A stretch of DNA of 64,000 nucleotides from Puccinia triticina (GCF_026914185.1 NC_070561.1:2542001-2606000), one strand, 5' to 3'. Positions 36,595 to 49,370 are shown, numbered from the stretch's first letter. Notes: generated by a model not told the origin, from the sequence alone. Numbers and translations: made by a program.

Positions 36595-36654
36595 ATTGCC
36601 TGGCTCCAACTCTTCCCCACTTGAATAGGTACTCCATCAGACTCATCACATAGC

Positions 36655-36674
36655 CCCCCCCCCCCCCCCCCCCT
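36655..36674. repeat. Poly-C tract
   Basis: About 20 consecutive C residues; length is unreliable in assembly. Confidence 0.8.
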
Positions 36675-37278
36675 TCCTCCCCCCCAAAAAAAACACCATC
36701 TCATGGCTTCTCTTGTGCCAAATGCTATACACAGCCTGTGTTTTGTGTGATCTCTGCATCCCTACCCTCATATGTATTTTTATGTGGTTTTTTCTCTGTT
36801 TCTTTGCTGGTTGTATTTCCCTTTGGTGGATCATGGCGCCCGCGCAAAGGCATGTTCCTCTTGTTTTACCTCTGAGCAGAAGTAACAAACAAAGTGTAGG
36901 CTGCCACAAGCCACCCATTCCCAAAGATTCAATATGGATCTAACCATATTGACTCTGCTACTGATAAGTTGAATGCTGCACTGCAGCACAAGACTGAGTA
37001 CCAAGAAAAAGCCTAGTATCTACACAAGACTGTGAATGAATATGATTAATAAAATGGTGTTGAAAGCAATCTGTTGAATACAATAAATCCATGCAGTTAA
37101 TTGAAGAAATGATTTGACAGGTTAATTCTACCTTACAGTTAGGGTTCTAAAAGTTTTGACAAACCAGCACATTTGAAAAAAAATTAAGATCTTCTTTTCA
37201 GGGAGTGTAAAATATCTGCTTATGTAATCTGTTTATTTTCCTGCAGAGAAAGTGATTAAATTAGGATTATGCTACAAT
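36675..37278. other. No gene recognised
   Basis: AT-rich spacer with short frames only. Confidence 0.4.
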
Positions 37279-37280
37279 TA

Positions 37281-37437
37281 TGGTATTCAAAATTGCATAA
37301 GATTTTTTTACATAAAATCATAAACTGCAATTTTGGCTGGGAGATGTCACTTTAAGTTTTATGCAAGCTGACATCTCCCAGCTAAAATTGGCTTTATGAT
37401 TTTATGTAAACAGTGACATATGCAATTTTGAATACCA
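37281..37437. mobile_element. TA-flanked MITE, copy 1 (157 bp)
   Basis: Ends TGGTATTCAAAATTGCATA and TATGCAATTTTGAATACCA, with TA on each side (37279-37280, 37438-37439), as in Tc1/mariner-type MITEs. The interior has an inverted repeat around GGCTGGGAGATG..CATCTCCCAGC. Confidence 0.9.
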
Positions 37438-37810
37438 TAAATTTGAGAAGTTTTTATGTTTTTGACTTTGAGAATACCACATTCAGATTAATTCATTTTC
37501 CATGAAATTTTTGTTTGACAGATCAGGAGTATAAATTGCGTTGTTTCAAACAACAACAGACAATAATTTATGTAGCTAAAATATAAAGCAAACTGTGAAA
37601 ACATGGTTGCAGCGGCACAGCCACCTTGGACTCTAGTATGTCCTAAACTATGGGCCCGTTTGGCCGCGCGGGGGCCAAAATCTCAATCTCGCGAGATCAG
37701 AATGTGCCCATGGGCAGATTCTGATCTCGCCCAATGACAGCCAGGCAGCCAAACATTCCTGGAATCTGGATCTGTGACACTGAGATCCAGATTCTACTGA
37801 TCAAGGGTTA

Positions 37811-37967
37811 TGGTATTCAAAATTGCATAAGATGTTTTTACATAAAATCATAAACTGCAATTTTGGCTGGGAGATGTCACTATAAGTTTTATGCACGCTG
37901 AAATCTCCCAGCCAAAATGGGCTTTATGATTTTATGTAAACAGTGGCATATGCAATTTTGAATACCA
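37811..37967. mobile_element. TA-flanked MITE, copy 2 (157 bp)
   Basis: Over 90% like copy 1 at 37281, the same length and orientation, flanked by TA. It is inserted in the GGGCCC-ended element, so it is younger than that insertion. Confidence 0.9.
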
Positions 37968-38024
37968 TAGGTGTTTGGCTGCACAACTAGATATGCATGT
38001 ACACCGGCCCCCTCTCACCCTCTC

Positions 38025-38406
38025 AATGGCCGGCCAAACAGGTCATCGAGACAAATACACATCCTCTTGATGGCTGATTGAACCGGCCATTGAGAGGAGG
38101 ACAAACCTCTTGATAGCCAATTGAACCGGCCATTGAGAGGAGTGCACACCCTCTCAATGGCTGATTGAATTCTGGCCGTTGAGAGGATATGTATTCCTCT
38201 TGATGGCCGGTTCGATTGGCCATTGAGAGGATGTGTATTCTTCTCGATGACCGGTTCAACCGGCCATTGAGAGGGTGTGCACTCCTCTTGATGGCTGGTT
38301 TGATTGGCTATCAAGAGGTGTATTCCTCTCAATGACCAGTTCAACCGGCCATTGAGAGGGTGTGTCCTTCTCTCAATGGCCGGTTCAATCAGCCATCAAG
38401 AGGAGG
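38025..38406. repeat. Hairpin array (GGCCATTGAGAGG type)
   Basis: About eight units in which GGCCATTGAGAGG, a short loop like ATGTGTATT, and CCTCTTGATGGCC form a stem. Units are joined by spacers like GGTTCAAC. Substitutions in one arm are often matched in the other (TTGAG/CTTGA against ATCAAG/CTCAAT). Confidence 0.85.
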
Positions 38407-38937
38407 TGGTGACATGATACATAGTTGCCCGTTTGAAAGTGCTTGTCAAGGGCCTGCTTGCAGTGAATTGAGTTAGGCTGGGAGGTTTGTTGACTGAGGA
38501 TAATCCGGACCAAGCCGTTGACCATCAAGGTGAGAGGGGTTGTAGGGTGTAGTACATATTGTGCTGGGTGTTTTTGAAGTCCCTTGTGAGTGTCAAGAGA
38601 GTTGAGATTCTGTTTCAGGTCTTGAGATTCAGCAAAATAGCTGTATCTCAGTGCAATCTCTCTTTGGTGGCTGGTGAGATTGCCAATCAGAGATTTTTCC
38701 CAGATATTTTGGCAGCCAAACGGTTTTTTGGAATCTCACAAAAATCTCATTTGACGAGATTCTGAATCTCGTCAGAATCTCACTTTTGCAGGGGACCGCG
38801 AGTTCAGATTGAGATTCTGCCACGCGGCCAAACGGGCCCTATATGATTTCAAACTTATGATGTATTTTCCATACAGAGAGAGATAAAATTATCTCTCTAT
38901 GTATTTACCATACATAGAGAGATGACGTAATTATTTA

Positions 38938-39189
38938 TGTAACTCCTCTTCTGAATTCTGTGGACCTCTTCCCCTCCTTGGAGTTAAGGATCCCTCTGGG
39001 GCCTTGAATTGAAGGAGGATCAGGTCCCTGTAATATAAAGGGGGGGGGGGATCTTTCCCCCCAGATTATTACATACAAACTCTTACCCGTGCACCTTACT
39101 AGAATTACAGTGAGTGGGGTTTTACAATAGTCTACTAACCTTTTCTCTTTTACAGGTTCAATTCCCTTCATGTATTTTTCCTAGGTACA
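38938..39189 (+). mobile_element. Possible short LTR (252 bp)
   Basis: Starts TGTAACTCC and ends GGTACA, with TATAAAGGG at about 39034. No target duplication and no partner LTR were found, so this is tentative. Confidence 0.3.
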
Positions 39190-40864
39190 GGTGGGTTTTA
39201 TAACACCTGTAAACTAGAAGAACAAGACACTCATCCCTTTTTTTGAGCAGTGGCGCTTGGCTGACTTATTGCTGTGTCCTATTACTTATGTAAGGGTGCT
39301 AGTCCCCCTGCCCCACGGCGTTGAGTTGGACTTCTTTCCACTGGCTTATTGGCTATAGTGTGACCATTGAACCACTGACTGCTACTCAAGTCACTACAGC
39401 GTGTACATAAACCCCATCAGCTCTGTGTCACCTAAGATACCAGTGCTGACATGCAATTCCAGCTATCCATTGACCTCAACCCCTCTGCTGTTGCACATGC
39501 ACAGTCCAAGGGGTAAAGATTGGCCCCCCCACGGGTTTAAAGCCTTAGCTGCTGGCCAAGGGACCTTAATTTCCATCCCTTTTGACCCGTTTGCTAGATG
39601 CAGAGTGTGATGTGAGCCCCTGAGCAAACAGCTCTGCTGTTTTTAGGGGGCTAGGTCTAGATTTTTATTTTGAATGATTATTGTATGTAGATCAGTGAGG
39701 CCATTTTTTGAAGTTTTAAATAAGGGGAAAACCTTGTTTTTTTTTCTTTCTCTCTTGTTACTTTATAGCCCTTAATCTTGTTTTTTGCAATTCAGATAAA
39801 ACTGTGTCTTTAATAAACTTGGATTCATGCATAAATCAACTTTGAACACCAAAAATCAGGTTGAAATCACTTGTTAATTTGGCCAAGATGTCAAATGAAT
39901 TACAGATTGCTTGCGGGGGCAGACCACCATCACACCCCTTTCACAACCCTCAAAGTCCCTTTAGAGACTAAAAACAGGTTTCTTGAAACACACATAGAAA
40001 CCTCAATAATGCCACTTTTGGCATAGCTTTTCTTTTAGGAATGTTAGGCAAGATGGTAGGCTCCACTTCCCCAATTTTCATTATTTTATAAGACACTCAC
40101 CTGTAGCTGCTACAGGATGTTGAAGTCAAAATACAACAAAGTATTGCAAGACCCCTGTTCTTCTCACAACCCCAACTTTACAACCTTTCTAGTTAAGCTT
40201 GATTTTCCATGGGCCAGAGTCATTTTTGAGGATGCTGTGGTATGCTTTATGGTATCCCATATACCGAAATCAAAATTTTCTGCTTTTCTTTTCTATTTCT
40301 ATTAGTTTTAATCTTAATGTCCCTTTTCATCTTATCAATCACTTAATACTCCTCAACATTCAGATTATAGGGAAAAATTCACCCCTAGTATTGCCTTACA
40401 GAACACTCATAAGGGCACTCACTCAGAAGTTACACACTCTTACACACTCACAACACCTGTTACAACCTCAATCAGTTACACAAACCACATTTAGAACACT
40501 TTGTCTATACAAATGGTTACATACATAGCTACATACATATTTACATACACATCACACTACATACAGCTCCATCATCACTTACATACATATAGTGTACACA
40601 TGCAGGCACTTCTGCAGGTGCTAGCCACATGTGATAGCTGCATGCGCTAGTGGATTTTTGTTGCATAAGAGCAGCAGGTGACCTGGTTACCACATGACTA
40701 CACTTACATCCTGTGCTGACCAATCATACCTCCTGATTCAGCCTGCAGATCACAACACATAATCACATGTACAAGTCTGACCAATCACATTAACACATTC
40801 AGTATATGTACTAGCCAAAACCCCTCATGTACCTAGCTAAAATATCACATGTGTTGCTCCTCTG
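39190..40864. other. Spacer, no gene recognised
   Basis: Contains CAACTTTGAACACCA near 39838, an end of the TA-flanked family at 46409. ACATACATA-rich sequence lies at 40508-40590. The last part before the copia element may be the first half of an older LTR (see 49206). Confidence 0.4.
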
Positions 40865-41492
40865 TGTTGAAACTCGTTGTTGCTCCCACAACAATAGCTT
40901 GAAACAGTCTGTGAAACCATTAAATGTGGACCGCCGGAGTGCTTGTTATCACTAAATCAAACCTAGCTGATCCAGATCAAAAAGCTCTACCGTTGGCTCT
41001 CAGTTTACACTTTCTTCCCTCAGTCATCCCTTCCTTTCAACCCGCCAACAACCATCATTCCCCTTCCATATCTTCCTCCTCAAAACTCCTGACTCACTCT
41101 CTGTGATACACATTGCCTCAAGACACTGTCTTCTTTGATCTTTGATCAACTTCAACTCTTGGTCTATCATTGACCAATCTTTATTCTCAAGGACATCTTG
41201 TTCTTGCTCCAACTTGGTGAGAAGAAAACCCAAGACCTTCTCTTGGCGGCTTTCTTTCCTTTTTCTTGTCATCAACATCACTAATCCTTCTTCCCCTTTA
41301 TTTTGCAGTCCTTGTCCTGTCCTATCTTCTATCCTGCCTAGTTTGTTTTCATCTCATCAATATCAATCATTGGGTATGCTCTCTCCTTATTTCTCAATTG
41401 TTCATCATCTCACCTTCTCATCTCTTACTTGTTGTTTTCCTCAAGATTTGGATTTTAGTTTCTTAGCAATAAAATCATCAGGGTTCTTTACA
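40865..41492 (+). repeat. Copia 5' LTR
   Basis: Begins TGTTGAAACTCG and ends TCTTTACA. It is about 90% identical to the 3' LTR over shared parts, but holds about 50 bp near 41430-41475 that the 3' LTR lacks. Confidence 0.9.
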
Positions 41493-42071
41493 ATTAACAG
41501 TCAAAGCCCGCGCTTGGCCACCTCATGTCCAACAACCATCAAGATTCAAAAAGCCAGATCCCTTCTAACAAAACAACTACACCGGAGCCCTCAACAACAA
41601 AGCCTGAAATGGACAAATTCAAAGATGCAGTGCTCAAATAATCAATCAAAGGTGTTCCTCTTCTCACTATGGACAACTACATTGATTGGAAGAGACGAGT
41701 GGTCAAAACACTTGATCTCATCAATCTTAAGGACACAGTAACTGGTCCTAACGGGATGTTATTGGACAACAACAACAAGTTGGTGAAGTCTATCTTTGTT
41801 GCTAAACTCAGCTCGTCTATTCAGGCCAATGTTATCAATGCAGTGAACAAAGAGTCTGCCCATCTCATCTGGTCTTCTATAGTCAACTTCTTTGCTTCTA
41901 CTCAATCCTCTAACAAGGCTAAAATCTTCAAAAACTTTCTTTGAACTCCATTCACTCCCTCTGACATTCCCGGTTTCATCACAACCATGAGAGTTCAAGA
42001 GAATCAAATGATTGAAGTCGGATGGGATTTTCCGACCAACGCTGTTGCTCAATTAGTGCTTGAGAAGTTTC

Positions 42072-42779
42072 TGTAAGAATATGGACAACTAAGATTTATT
42101 CCAATGTCAGAAACTATGTTAAGAAGCTATATACAGTGTATTTGTTGTTCATTTTTATGTGATTATGGAATGATTGAAATGATTAATCACCTAAGAGCAG
42201 GCAAGTTTGCTGTGCTTCTGAGTTTTAAGATAGAAAGAGAATAGGACACAAGGTCTACGGAGAAATGCAGAAGAGAAGGGATTGGCTTTGTTCACAAGAG
42301 CAATGGATGAGGCTCTTGATCTGTGCTCGCTCGTGGGAGTTATACCAATGACTTATTGTCTTGACAAGTTGCTCCTGTTTGGGTTGCAATTGTCGGTCAA
42401 ACGACTGATGCGAGTAGTTAGGCTTTTGGGGCAGCTGGTTATTCTTTGTGATAGCAATCTAGATGAGGGAGCTCTGGGTTAGTCTGATGCTCCTCTCTAC
42501 TTGCTGAGCAGGGCTGCTTTTATGCTTACGGGGATGAAGATCCTGGAATCCCATCTGCTATGGTGTTGCTGTCTCCTCCTGGTTTGGCTTGCGCCCTCGG
42601 AGTCGCGTTGCTTGCTTCACCTGTTGTGGATAGGATGAGACAGGTTCGGGGTTAGCAACCGTTTCTCTCACTTGGTTTGAGCTTGTTTGTCTGAAGGGGA
42701 ACTTATGTTGCTTTGCACCGTAGTCTGTATTTCCCCTGCGCCTCTTGGCGCTTTGCGCAGCGGAATCAGTATTCCGACA
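42072..42779 (-). mobile_element. Solo LTR inside copia gag
   Basis: 708 bp. On the minus strand it starts TGTCGGAATACTGATTCC and ends CCATATTCTTACA. GTTTC is duplicated at 42067-42071 and 42780-42784, and removing the insertion restores the gag frame. The start resembles LTRs common in rust genomes. Confidence 0.9.
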
Positions 42780-42937
42780 GTTTCCGGCTAGCATGAAAAA
42801 CTTTGCCAACGCAATAACTCACAACACCAAGAATATCACTTTGGAATTGGTCTTTGAGCACCTCAGACTCCATGCGGACAATCAAGAAATTCACGGGAGT
42901 GGATCCAGGGCCAATCCAATCACCTTGTACAATGGAA

Positions 42938-44053
42938 CACCAGGGGTGATTTTGAAGCACTCTCAAGTCCAGAGAGTGCCATACCATACCTTTTTTCCAG
43001 AACTGCACTGGATGCTTTTGGTAAATTTAGTGTAAGAAATAATGAACAATGCTTGAACTCATCCACAGCTGTTCTGAAACTGATCCTGTATTCATCCATC
43101 AATCATCATGAATTCATGCAGAAGTCAACTGTAAATCAATCAGAACACAGTTGAAACCACTAAGACACAATGGCCACAATCAAATCATAACTCAATTTGA
43201 ACTGTTTGTTGATTGGGATAGTTTCTTGGGGTTCAATTCATATTATTCACATGCTAATGAAGGTGTTCATTGTTTTCACTTTGCTAATTTTTCCCTCATG
43301 TGTGCGCATAAGAGGTTGTTACAAATTGCAGGCTGGGCCTCTTCCAGATCAAAAACATGTACACACCGGTGAGAATTATTTGAAATGCCCAGCTGAATTG
43401 GAATATTTCCCTAAAAAAGGCAGGTATCATCTATAATTGAGCCAAAAAAGGATGAAAATAGGGTGAAAGTATGTGTCAAGTCAAGCTTGGAGATTTTTGG
43501 TCCCAGATTTCAGCTAGACAGCCTGGCTTCTTAACACATATAAGCTTGTGAGTTGTTTTTATGGTTTTATGTTTTCCAATGTCTCCACGCATGGGCATGT
43601 GATCTGTTTTCCATTTTTACAATGTCACCTTTGTGTACGCGCGTACATTGGGGTGACAGATCACCAGAGGGGCCTTTCACAGCTCCATGATGAGTGAAAA
43701 CTGGGCAGAAAGCCATTAAAGCCACAGCTAGTCACATTTATGTTGTGTGAAACCTCTTGCACATAGAGAAATTGATCAACATAAATTCACCATAAATGAT
43801 TAATAATTGGGCATTGAGTAACTATTATTTCAGTATAGGTTGTAATTGAGTTAACCTTAAAGAATGCAACAGTTGTATACCACATTGCATGAGGTCCTGT
43901 GATACTTCCTCATAAATTATGACAGACTTCCAATTGACTTCTGAATAGTTTATCAATCATTTCCTAATACACATCTGACTGACATCAGACCCAGAACAAC
44001 ATAAAATTACAGTCAGGCACTTTCTGGAGAGTGTGTCAAATTCTCCCCTGGTG
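42938..44053. mobile_element. CACC-ended TIR element A inside copia gag
   Basis: 1116 bp; ends CACCAGGGG and CCCCTGGTG with subterminal ACTCTC/GAGAGT palindromes. Flanks are GAA (left) and AAA (right), a 3-bp duplication with one change; taking one out restores the gag frame. Interior has TGTGTACGCGCGTACA at about 43632 within a longer hairpin (GTCACC..GGTGAC). Reverse orientation relative to element B. Confidence 0.88.
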
Positions 44054-44771
44054 AAAGCTCCAAGAAATTTTGCCGCAAGACGCACAATTCACCTGCGGTC
44101 CACAACACCCTGGCCAATCATTCCAAAGCCAAATGTTGGATGTTTCATCCCAAACTCAGACCTAAGGAACCAAAGGATGCTTCCTTCAAGAAGGAATTGA
44201 CTGTCAGTAGCTTTCACTCATCCCTTTCAAGATCTCCTCACCTATTCATTCTAGATTCAGGATCATCAGCTTGTATGATTTCAAATCTGCTCATGTTTCA
44301 CACTCTAGAACTCAAACAACTGGGATCGGTTCAAACCAGCTCTGCTCAAGATGATCTAACAATCAAAGGAATTGGATCAGTTTGTCTCAAGAATATTCAT
44401 GGGGAACTTTTTCTTAACTCTGTCCTCTACATCCCAGATCTTGCTGTAAATCTTCTATCAGTCCGCTGTCTTGTGCTTGACGATCATGTAGTTAACTTTC
44501 ATAAGAACAACTTTGAATTATTGAAAAACAATGAATTGAAAATGTCTGGAAGATATATTGGAAATCTCCCAAGCCTTGAGTTTGATAACCTGACCTAATC
44601 GCGCCATATCTCAAATGCTGAATTCCTTCATAAGTCTCTAGGTCATGTGAGCTATCATCAACTGCAAAAAAAACTAGGAATTTCTCTAAAAATTGTCCAG
44701 AACTGTGAATCCTGTGCAGTATTGAAGATAACCAAAGCCTCCTAGAACTTAGCTTTCAGACAGCACACAAG

Positions 44772-45157
44772 CAATGGTGGGCCACTATGCTGAGCTAGAA
44801 ATCAGCAAACTGAAAATTAAAGCGGCACAGCTGGCAACAGGATTTTCCAAACTCCCTGAATTGTGAAGTCCCAATTGACTGATCCCTCAGGGAGGCTTAT
44901 AGTTCAATCCACGCAAGGAAAGAAGTTGAATGCTGCAAAACAGACCATGTTAGCTGAAATGTCCTTGTAATGGAATTTTGGCTCTGCATATGGTAACCAG
45001 GATGTCCTGACTCCCTGATGTGATGGTCCTGCTGGACCATTTTGATCAGGGAGGCTCCTAGAATATTCTCACCAGTTTAAGTGGTTCAATGCTGCAGAAA
45101 GGGCCGCATAATCTGCTGTTAGCTCATTTTTTGGTGTAGTGTAGCGGCCCACCGTTG
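44772..45157. mobile_element. hAT-type MITE inside copia integrase
   Basis: 386 bp; ends CAATGGTGGGCCACTA and TAGCGGCCCACCGTTG. ACACAAG(C) is directly repeated at 44765-44772 and 45158-45165. Related in its ends to 62247-62577. Confidence 0.9.
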
Positions 45158-46549
45158 ACACAAGCCTGCATCAAGACCATTTGAGGAAATACATCTAGAT
45201 CTGATAGGACCAATATGGCTGGCATCAAACGCAGGACATAAATACATTCTGACTGTCGTCAAAAGTTGTACTCAATTCTGTGCTGCTATTCCCTTGAAGG
45301 CAAAGAGTCAAGTTCCTAATACACTCTCCTTCTTGATTGATGTCAAAGCCAAACATCTTGGCTATTATCCCACTTTTCTTCATTCCAAAAGAGGTTCTGA
45401 ATTTATAAACTCAACTCTGGAGGCATATTATCAAACTCATTTAATTAGGCAGAGAACATCGGATGCTTACATGCCACAACAAAACGGGTTAGCAGAAAGA
45501 TTCAATCGGACAATTCTTGAATCTATGAGAACCATAATCGAAGAATTTCACATAGATAAAGGATACTGGCATGAGATTGCCAAAGTCAGCTCATTAACTC
45601 TCAATCAAATTCCTGCCCATTGATCAAAGCAATCTCCGTTTGAAGTCTTCAAAAATAGGACTCTCCCCTTGAATTACTTCTATCCAATCGTAATTTGTGT
45701 GTCTTACCTGATCCAACCGGTGCAAAACTTCTCTAAACTCAAGCCCAAGGGAGAATTAGGTGTGCTTATTGGGTACACTGATGAACTGCGGTTGTATCAA
45801 ATCTTATCTGACAACGGAAAAATCATTGAGACTAAAGATGTTCAATTCCTGGATTATTCTCCTCCTGACTCAAAAAAGGGAGACTGGGATTTCGCCATTG
45901 AAGAAGAAGAACCAACACCTGATCCTCAGGAAGCCCAACATGAATAAGCTCATCAACCTGACTCCAAACAAGAATTCATTTCTGCAGATGAAAGTGTTGA
46001 TGACATTGCTGCAGTACTGGTTCCTCTGGCTCCACCTAGAGTGCTTTGTGCAAGAATTGCAATCATTTGACCCAAAAAGTACTCATATCTGACATCAGAT
46101 CCTTGATCTTTCAAACAGGCAATGGCCTCAGTTGATAAGAACGGTTGGTTAATAGCAACCAAAGAAGAGCTCTTCAACATAGAAGGACACAAAGTATGGG
46201 ATGATATGTACTCTACTCCCAAATCTTTCTTAAACACTCTATGTATAATTATTTAAAACCAAACCAGCTACTCTATCAGCCAAAGAGAGAAAGAAGGCCA
46301 GACTCTGTATTCAAGGCTTCAAGCAAATAAAAGGGCAAGACTATGGAGATACTTTTGCACCAACCGGCAAGTTTACTACTCTATTGATGATATTGATGTT
46401 TGCAATTATGGTGTTCAAAGTTGGTTTGCATATTTTTATGCATGCATAAATCATAAAATCATAAAAATATTTTGGTGAGGAAATTTTGTATTACATAATC
46501 AGACAGTCATATCCCCTGCAAAAAAGATTTTATGATTTTATGATTTATG

Positions 46550-47523
46550 CAAAACTCTAGAAACTGCTTGCAGTTGAGATGCAAGAGCTCAAGGCAAGCT
46601 GTGCCTCATGCAAGAATCAAGCACTGGTTGATTCAATTTCCATGCACATTGCATAATTTATGGAAGAGTGAGTCTAAGGTACAAAAAACCGGGTACAGGC
46701 TCCAAAATACTGAGTTGATACCTGTGCAAGTTCCCCTTTCATGTGCACATACCCCTTTCATGTGCACATATCCCTTTTGTATGTATTCACCCCTTTCATG
46801 TGCGTGTATCCCTTTCATGTGTGTGTATCCCTTTCATGTGTGTGTATCCCTTTCATGTGTGTGTATCCCTTTCATGTGCATGTATCCCTTTCACAATGTG
46901 TACATACCCTGTTCATGATGCTTTCATGACCCTTTCATGTTTGCATTTCCCCTTTGAGTTTTTTACATCATTTTCAACCCTTTCATCATTCAGGTTTACA
47001 TACCCCTTTGATGTTTACATATCCCTTTCATGTGCAAATACTGCTTACTGCACACACTCCTTTCATGCATACATACCCTTTTCATGAATACATACCCCTT
47101 TCATGAATACATACCCCTTTCATGCATGCATACCCCTTTCATCATGTGTACATATCCCTTCTTTGTGTTAATACATCTTCTCACATTCCCCTTTCATGCA
47201 TACATATTCCTCTCAGATGTACATATCCCTTTCATGTGTACATACCCTTTTTATGTTATTCTGGCTGGATTCAATGGCACATGCAGTGTTTTCTGAAACA
47301 AAATAAAAGGGTGCTCAGGGGGATGTTCATTTGCAAGGTTGAACATTTGTCTCAGCCTACTGCATGAGCACTACAGCATGTTAAGCAATGAGATGCTGAA
47401 CAAGGTACACACTGAAGGTGCACCAGCATGGAATTTGGGTGCTTGACTCCAGCTTGAGCTGAGGCTTGATTCAAGCTTGCTGCATCTCAACTGCAAGCAG
47501 TTTCTAGAGTTTCTCTTGCAGTG
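46550..47523. mobile_element. CACTA-like element E2 with minisatellite
   Basis: Right end CTCTTGCAGTG at 47523, left end partly deleted (CAAAACTCTAGAAACTG). ATG flanks both sides (46547-46549, 47524-47526). Same family as E1 at 34669. Confidence 0.85.
46733..47250. repeat. Minisatellite CCCTTTCATGTGYRYAT in E2
   Basis: Same repeat as in E1 but more diverged (CCCTTTCATGTGTGTGTAT at 46795-46890, CATGAATACATACCCC later). Shows the array moves with, or expands within, this element family. Confidence 0.88.
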
Positions 47524-48627
47524 ATGCATGCATAAAATTATGCAAACCAACTTTGAACACCATAAATCAACAAAGGCTTGCCAATAAGAATTTGATGTTA
47601 AATCCGCCTTCTTGTATGCTCTTCTGAAGGAATAAATCAACATTAAGACACCTGAAGGATCCTCCAGAAAAGCTCCCTACCTTTGACTGATCTCTACAGA
47701 TTGAAACAAGCCCTGGCGAATTGGTACAACACTCTTATGTTGTGGCTTGAAGACATCAAATTCAGTCAATCCACTTCATATCCCTGCTTTTTTATTCACA
47801 ATGAAAAAACCTCGTTCATCTTTTAAAATGCTTAGACTCTCAGATTGTCAATCAGTAGTAACTCCGCTTTCAGTTGCAATTCAACTCAAACCGGCAATGC
47901 CAGAAGAAGCTGATGAATTCAAGAAACTGAAGATCAATTATCAAACATACACGTGGATTCTCAACAACTATCTGTCGTGCAGAACTAGACCAGATCTAGC
48001 CCCAGCGGTGTCAATTCTTTCAAACTTCAATAACAGCCCGGGGATCAAGCATTGGAATGAAGTCTTACATATCTGGCGCTATATTTCAGGAACTTGTCAC
48101 CTACACTTAGCGTTAAGGCCCAACCCAGAAGATAAATCAAAATCAATTCAACACTACACAGATGCAACGTGGGCAGATGATCTTGAAACTTGACTATCAA
48201 GAAGCTGATCTATTTTTTCTGGAAGAACTGTCCAGTTGCGTGGAACAGCAAGAAGCAAAAGAATATAAACTTGTCATTGACTGAAGCCAAACTCGACGCA
48301 CTATCTGACGGAGTGCAAGAGAATCAGTGGATAAAATTTCTAGCAGAAGAGCTATGGAATGAACCAATCAATCCATCTACATTTCATGTCAACAATAAAG
48401 GCCTAGTAGAGAAGGTCAATCATTTTGGTTCAAATTTGAAAACAAAGCATCTTGACATAAAAATAAAATGGCTCAGAGACTTGAAAAACAAGAATGAAAT
48501 TGCAGTCACTCTAGTTCCATCTGAAGACATGATTGTGGATGCCTTGACAAAAGCAAGTAACTCAGAATCTCTTAACCGCCTCAAGGAAAAATTCTTCCTG
48601 GTTTTCTACTCATCAAGTTGAGGGGGG

Positions 48628-49200
48628 TGTTGAAACTCAACATTGCTCCCACAACACTAGCGTGAAACAGTCGTGAAACCATTAACTGTGGACTCCCAGA
48701 GTGCTTGTTATCACTAAATCAAACCTAGTTGATTCAGATCAAAAAGCTCTACCATCAGCTATCAGTGTACAATTTCTTCCCTCAGTCATCCCTTCCTTTT
48801 GACCCCCCAACAACCATCATTGCCCTTCTGAATCTTCCTCCTCAAAACTCCTGACTCACTCTCTGTGATACACATTGCCTCAAGACACTGTCTTCTTTGA
48901 TCTTTGATTGACTTCAACTCTTGGTCTATCATTGACCAATCTTTATTCTCAAGGACGTCTTGTTCTTGCTCCAACTTGGTGAGAAGAAAACCCAAGACCT
49001 TCTCTTGGCGGCTTTCTTTCCTTTTTCTTGTCATCAACATCACTAATCCTTCTTTCCCTTTAGTTTTCAGTCCTTTTCCTGTCCTATCTTCCACCTTTTC
49101 TAGTTTGTTGTCATCCCATCAATATCAATCATTGGGTATGCTCTCTCCTTATTTCTCAGTTGTTCATCATCTCACCTTCTCAAATTATCAGGGTTCTTTA
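48628..49200 (+). repeat. Copia 3' LTR
   Basis: Starts TGTTGAAACTC directly after the purine tract and ends GGGTTCTTTA before CTCTG. Internal deletion relative to the 5' LTR. Confidence 0.9.
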
Positions 49201-49205
49201 CTCTG

Positions 49206-49368
49206 GAGCTAAAATCCCTCACTGTTGTCTATAAAAGGAGGCTCTCCTCCCCTGTTGTATCTTTTCCCCAGCAGACTACCTGCACTCAGTTTCCCCTATA
49301 ACAAGTACACAACTGCTCACTCCACAATATATCAGTCACTCTATATTTTGGTTTTACACATGTTACAA
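49206..49368 (+). promoter_or_regulatory. TATA-containing fragment of an older LTR or promoter
   Basis: CTATAAAAGGAGGCTCTCC at 49231 is followed by a pyrimidine-rich stretch. It lies directly beyond the copia target duplication, so copia may have split an LTR whose first part lies before 40865. A like motif, CTATAAAAGGGACTCTCC, is at 54318. Confidence 0.35.
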
Positions 49369-49370
49369 TA

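Larger units (their letters stand above)
37652..38839. mobile_element. GGGCCC-ended TIR element with MITE and hairpin array
   Basis: Ends are GGGCCCGTTTGGCCGCG at 37652 and CGCGGCCAAACGGGCCC ending at 38839. TAT flanks both sides (37649-37651, 38840-38842). The termini also share an ATCTCAATCT block. The 3-bp duplication suggests a PIF/Harbinger-like element, though TAT departs from the usual TWA. No transposase. Confidence 0.8.
46409..47562. mobile_element. TA-flanked TIR element inside copia RT
   Basis: Ends TGGTGTTCAAAGTTGG and CCAACTTTGAACACCA, flanked by TA. The ends resemble the 157-bp MITEs (TGGTATTCAAAATTG). Most of its interior is the CACTA-like element E2. Confidence 0.85.
41669..48621 (+). 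pseudogene. Copia gag-pol remnant
   Basis: Gag begins at about 41669 (MDNYIDWKRRVVKTLD) and is split by insertions at 42072-42779 and 42938-44053. A zinc-knuckle region follows 44054. Protease is recognisable by LDSGSSACMISN at about 44259, integrase core at 45180-45620 (HLDLIGPI; YMPQQNGLAERFNR), RT from about 46260 to 48110, RNase H at about 48150-48560. Stops, frameshifts (for example near 44740) and a deletion near 47820 that removes the RT catalytic YxDD-type region show it cannot be active. Confidence 0.88.
40865..49200 (+). mobile_element. Ty1/copia retrotransposon, dead, heavily invaded
   Basis: LTRs at 40865-41492 and 48628-49200; CTCTG at 40860-40864 and 49201-49205 is the target duplication. 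A purine tract (AGTTGAGGGGGG) precedes the 3' LTR. The internal region encodes gag then protease, integrase, RT and RNase H in the copia order. It has been hit by a solo LTR, element A, a hAT MITE and a TA-flanked element containing CACTA-like E2. Confidence 0.93.

Noticed and set aside
46633..47367. Similar repeat-encoded frames in E2
   Set aside because: Same minisatellite, no start context or conservation.
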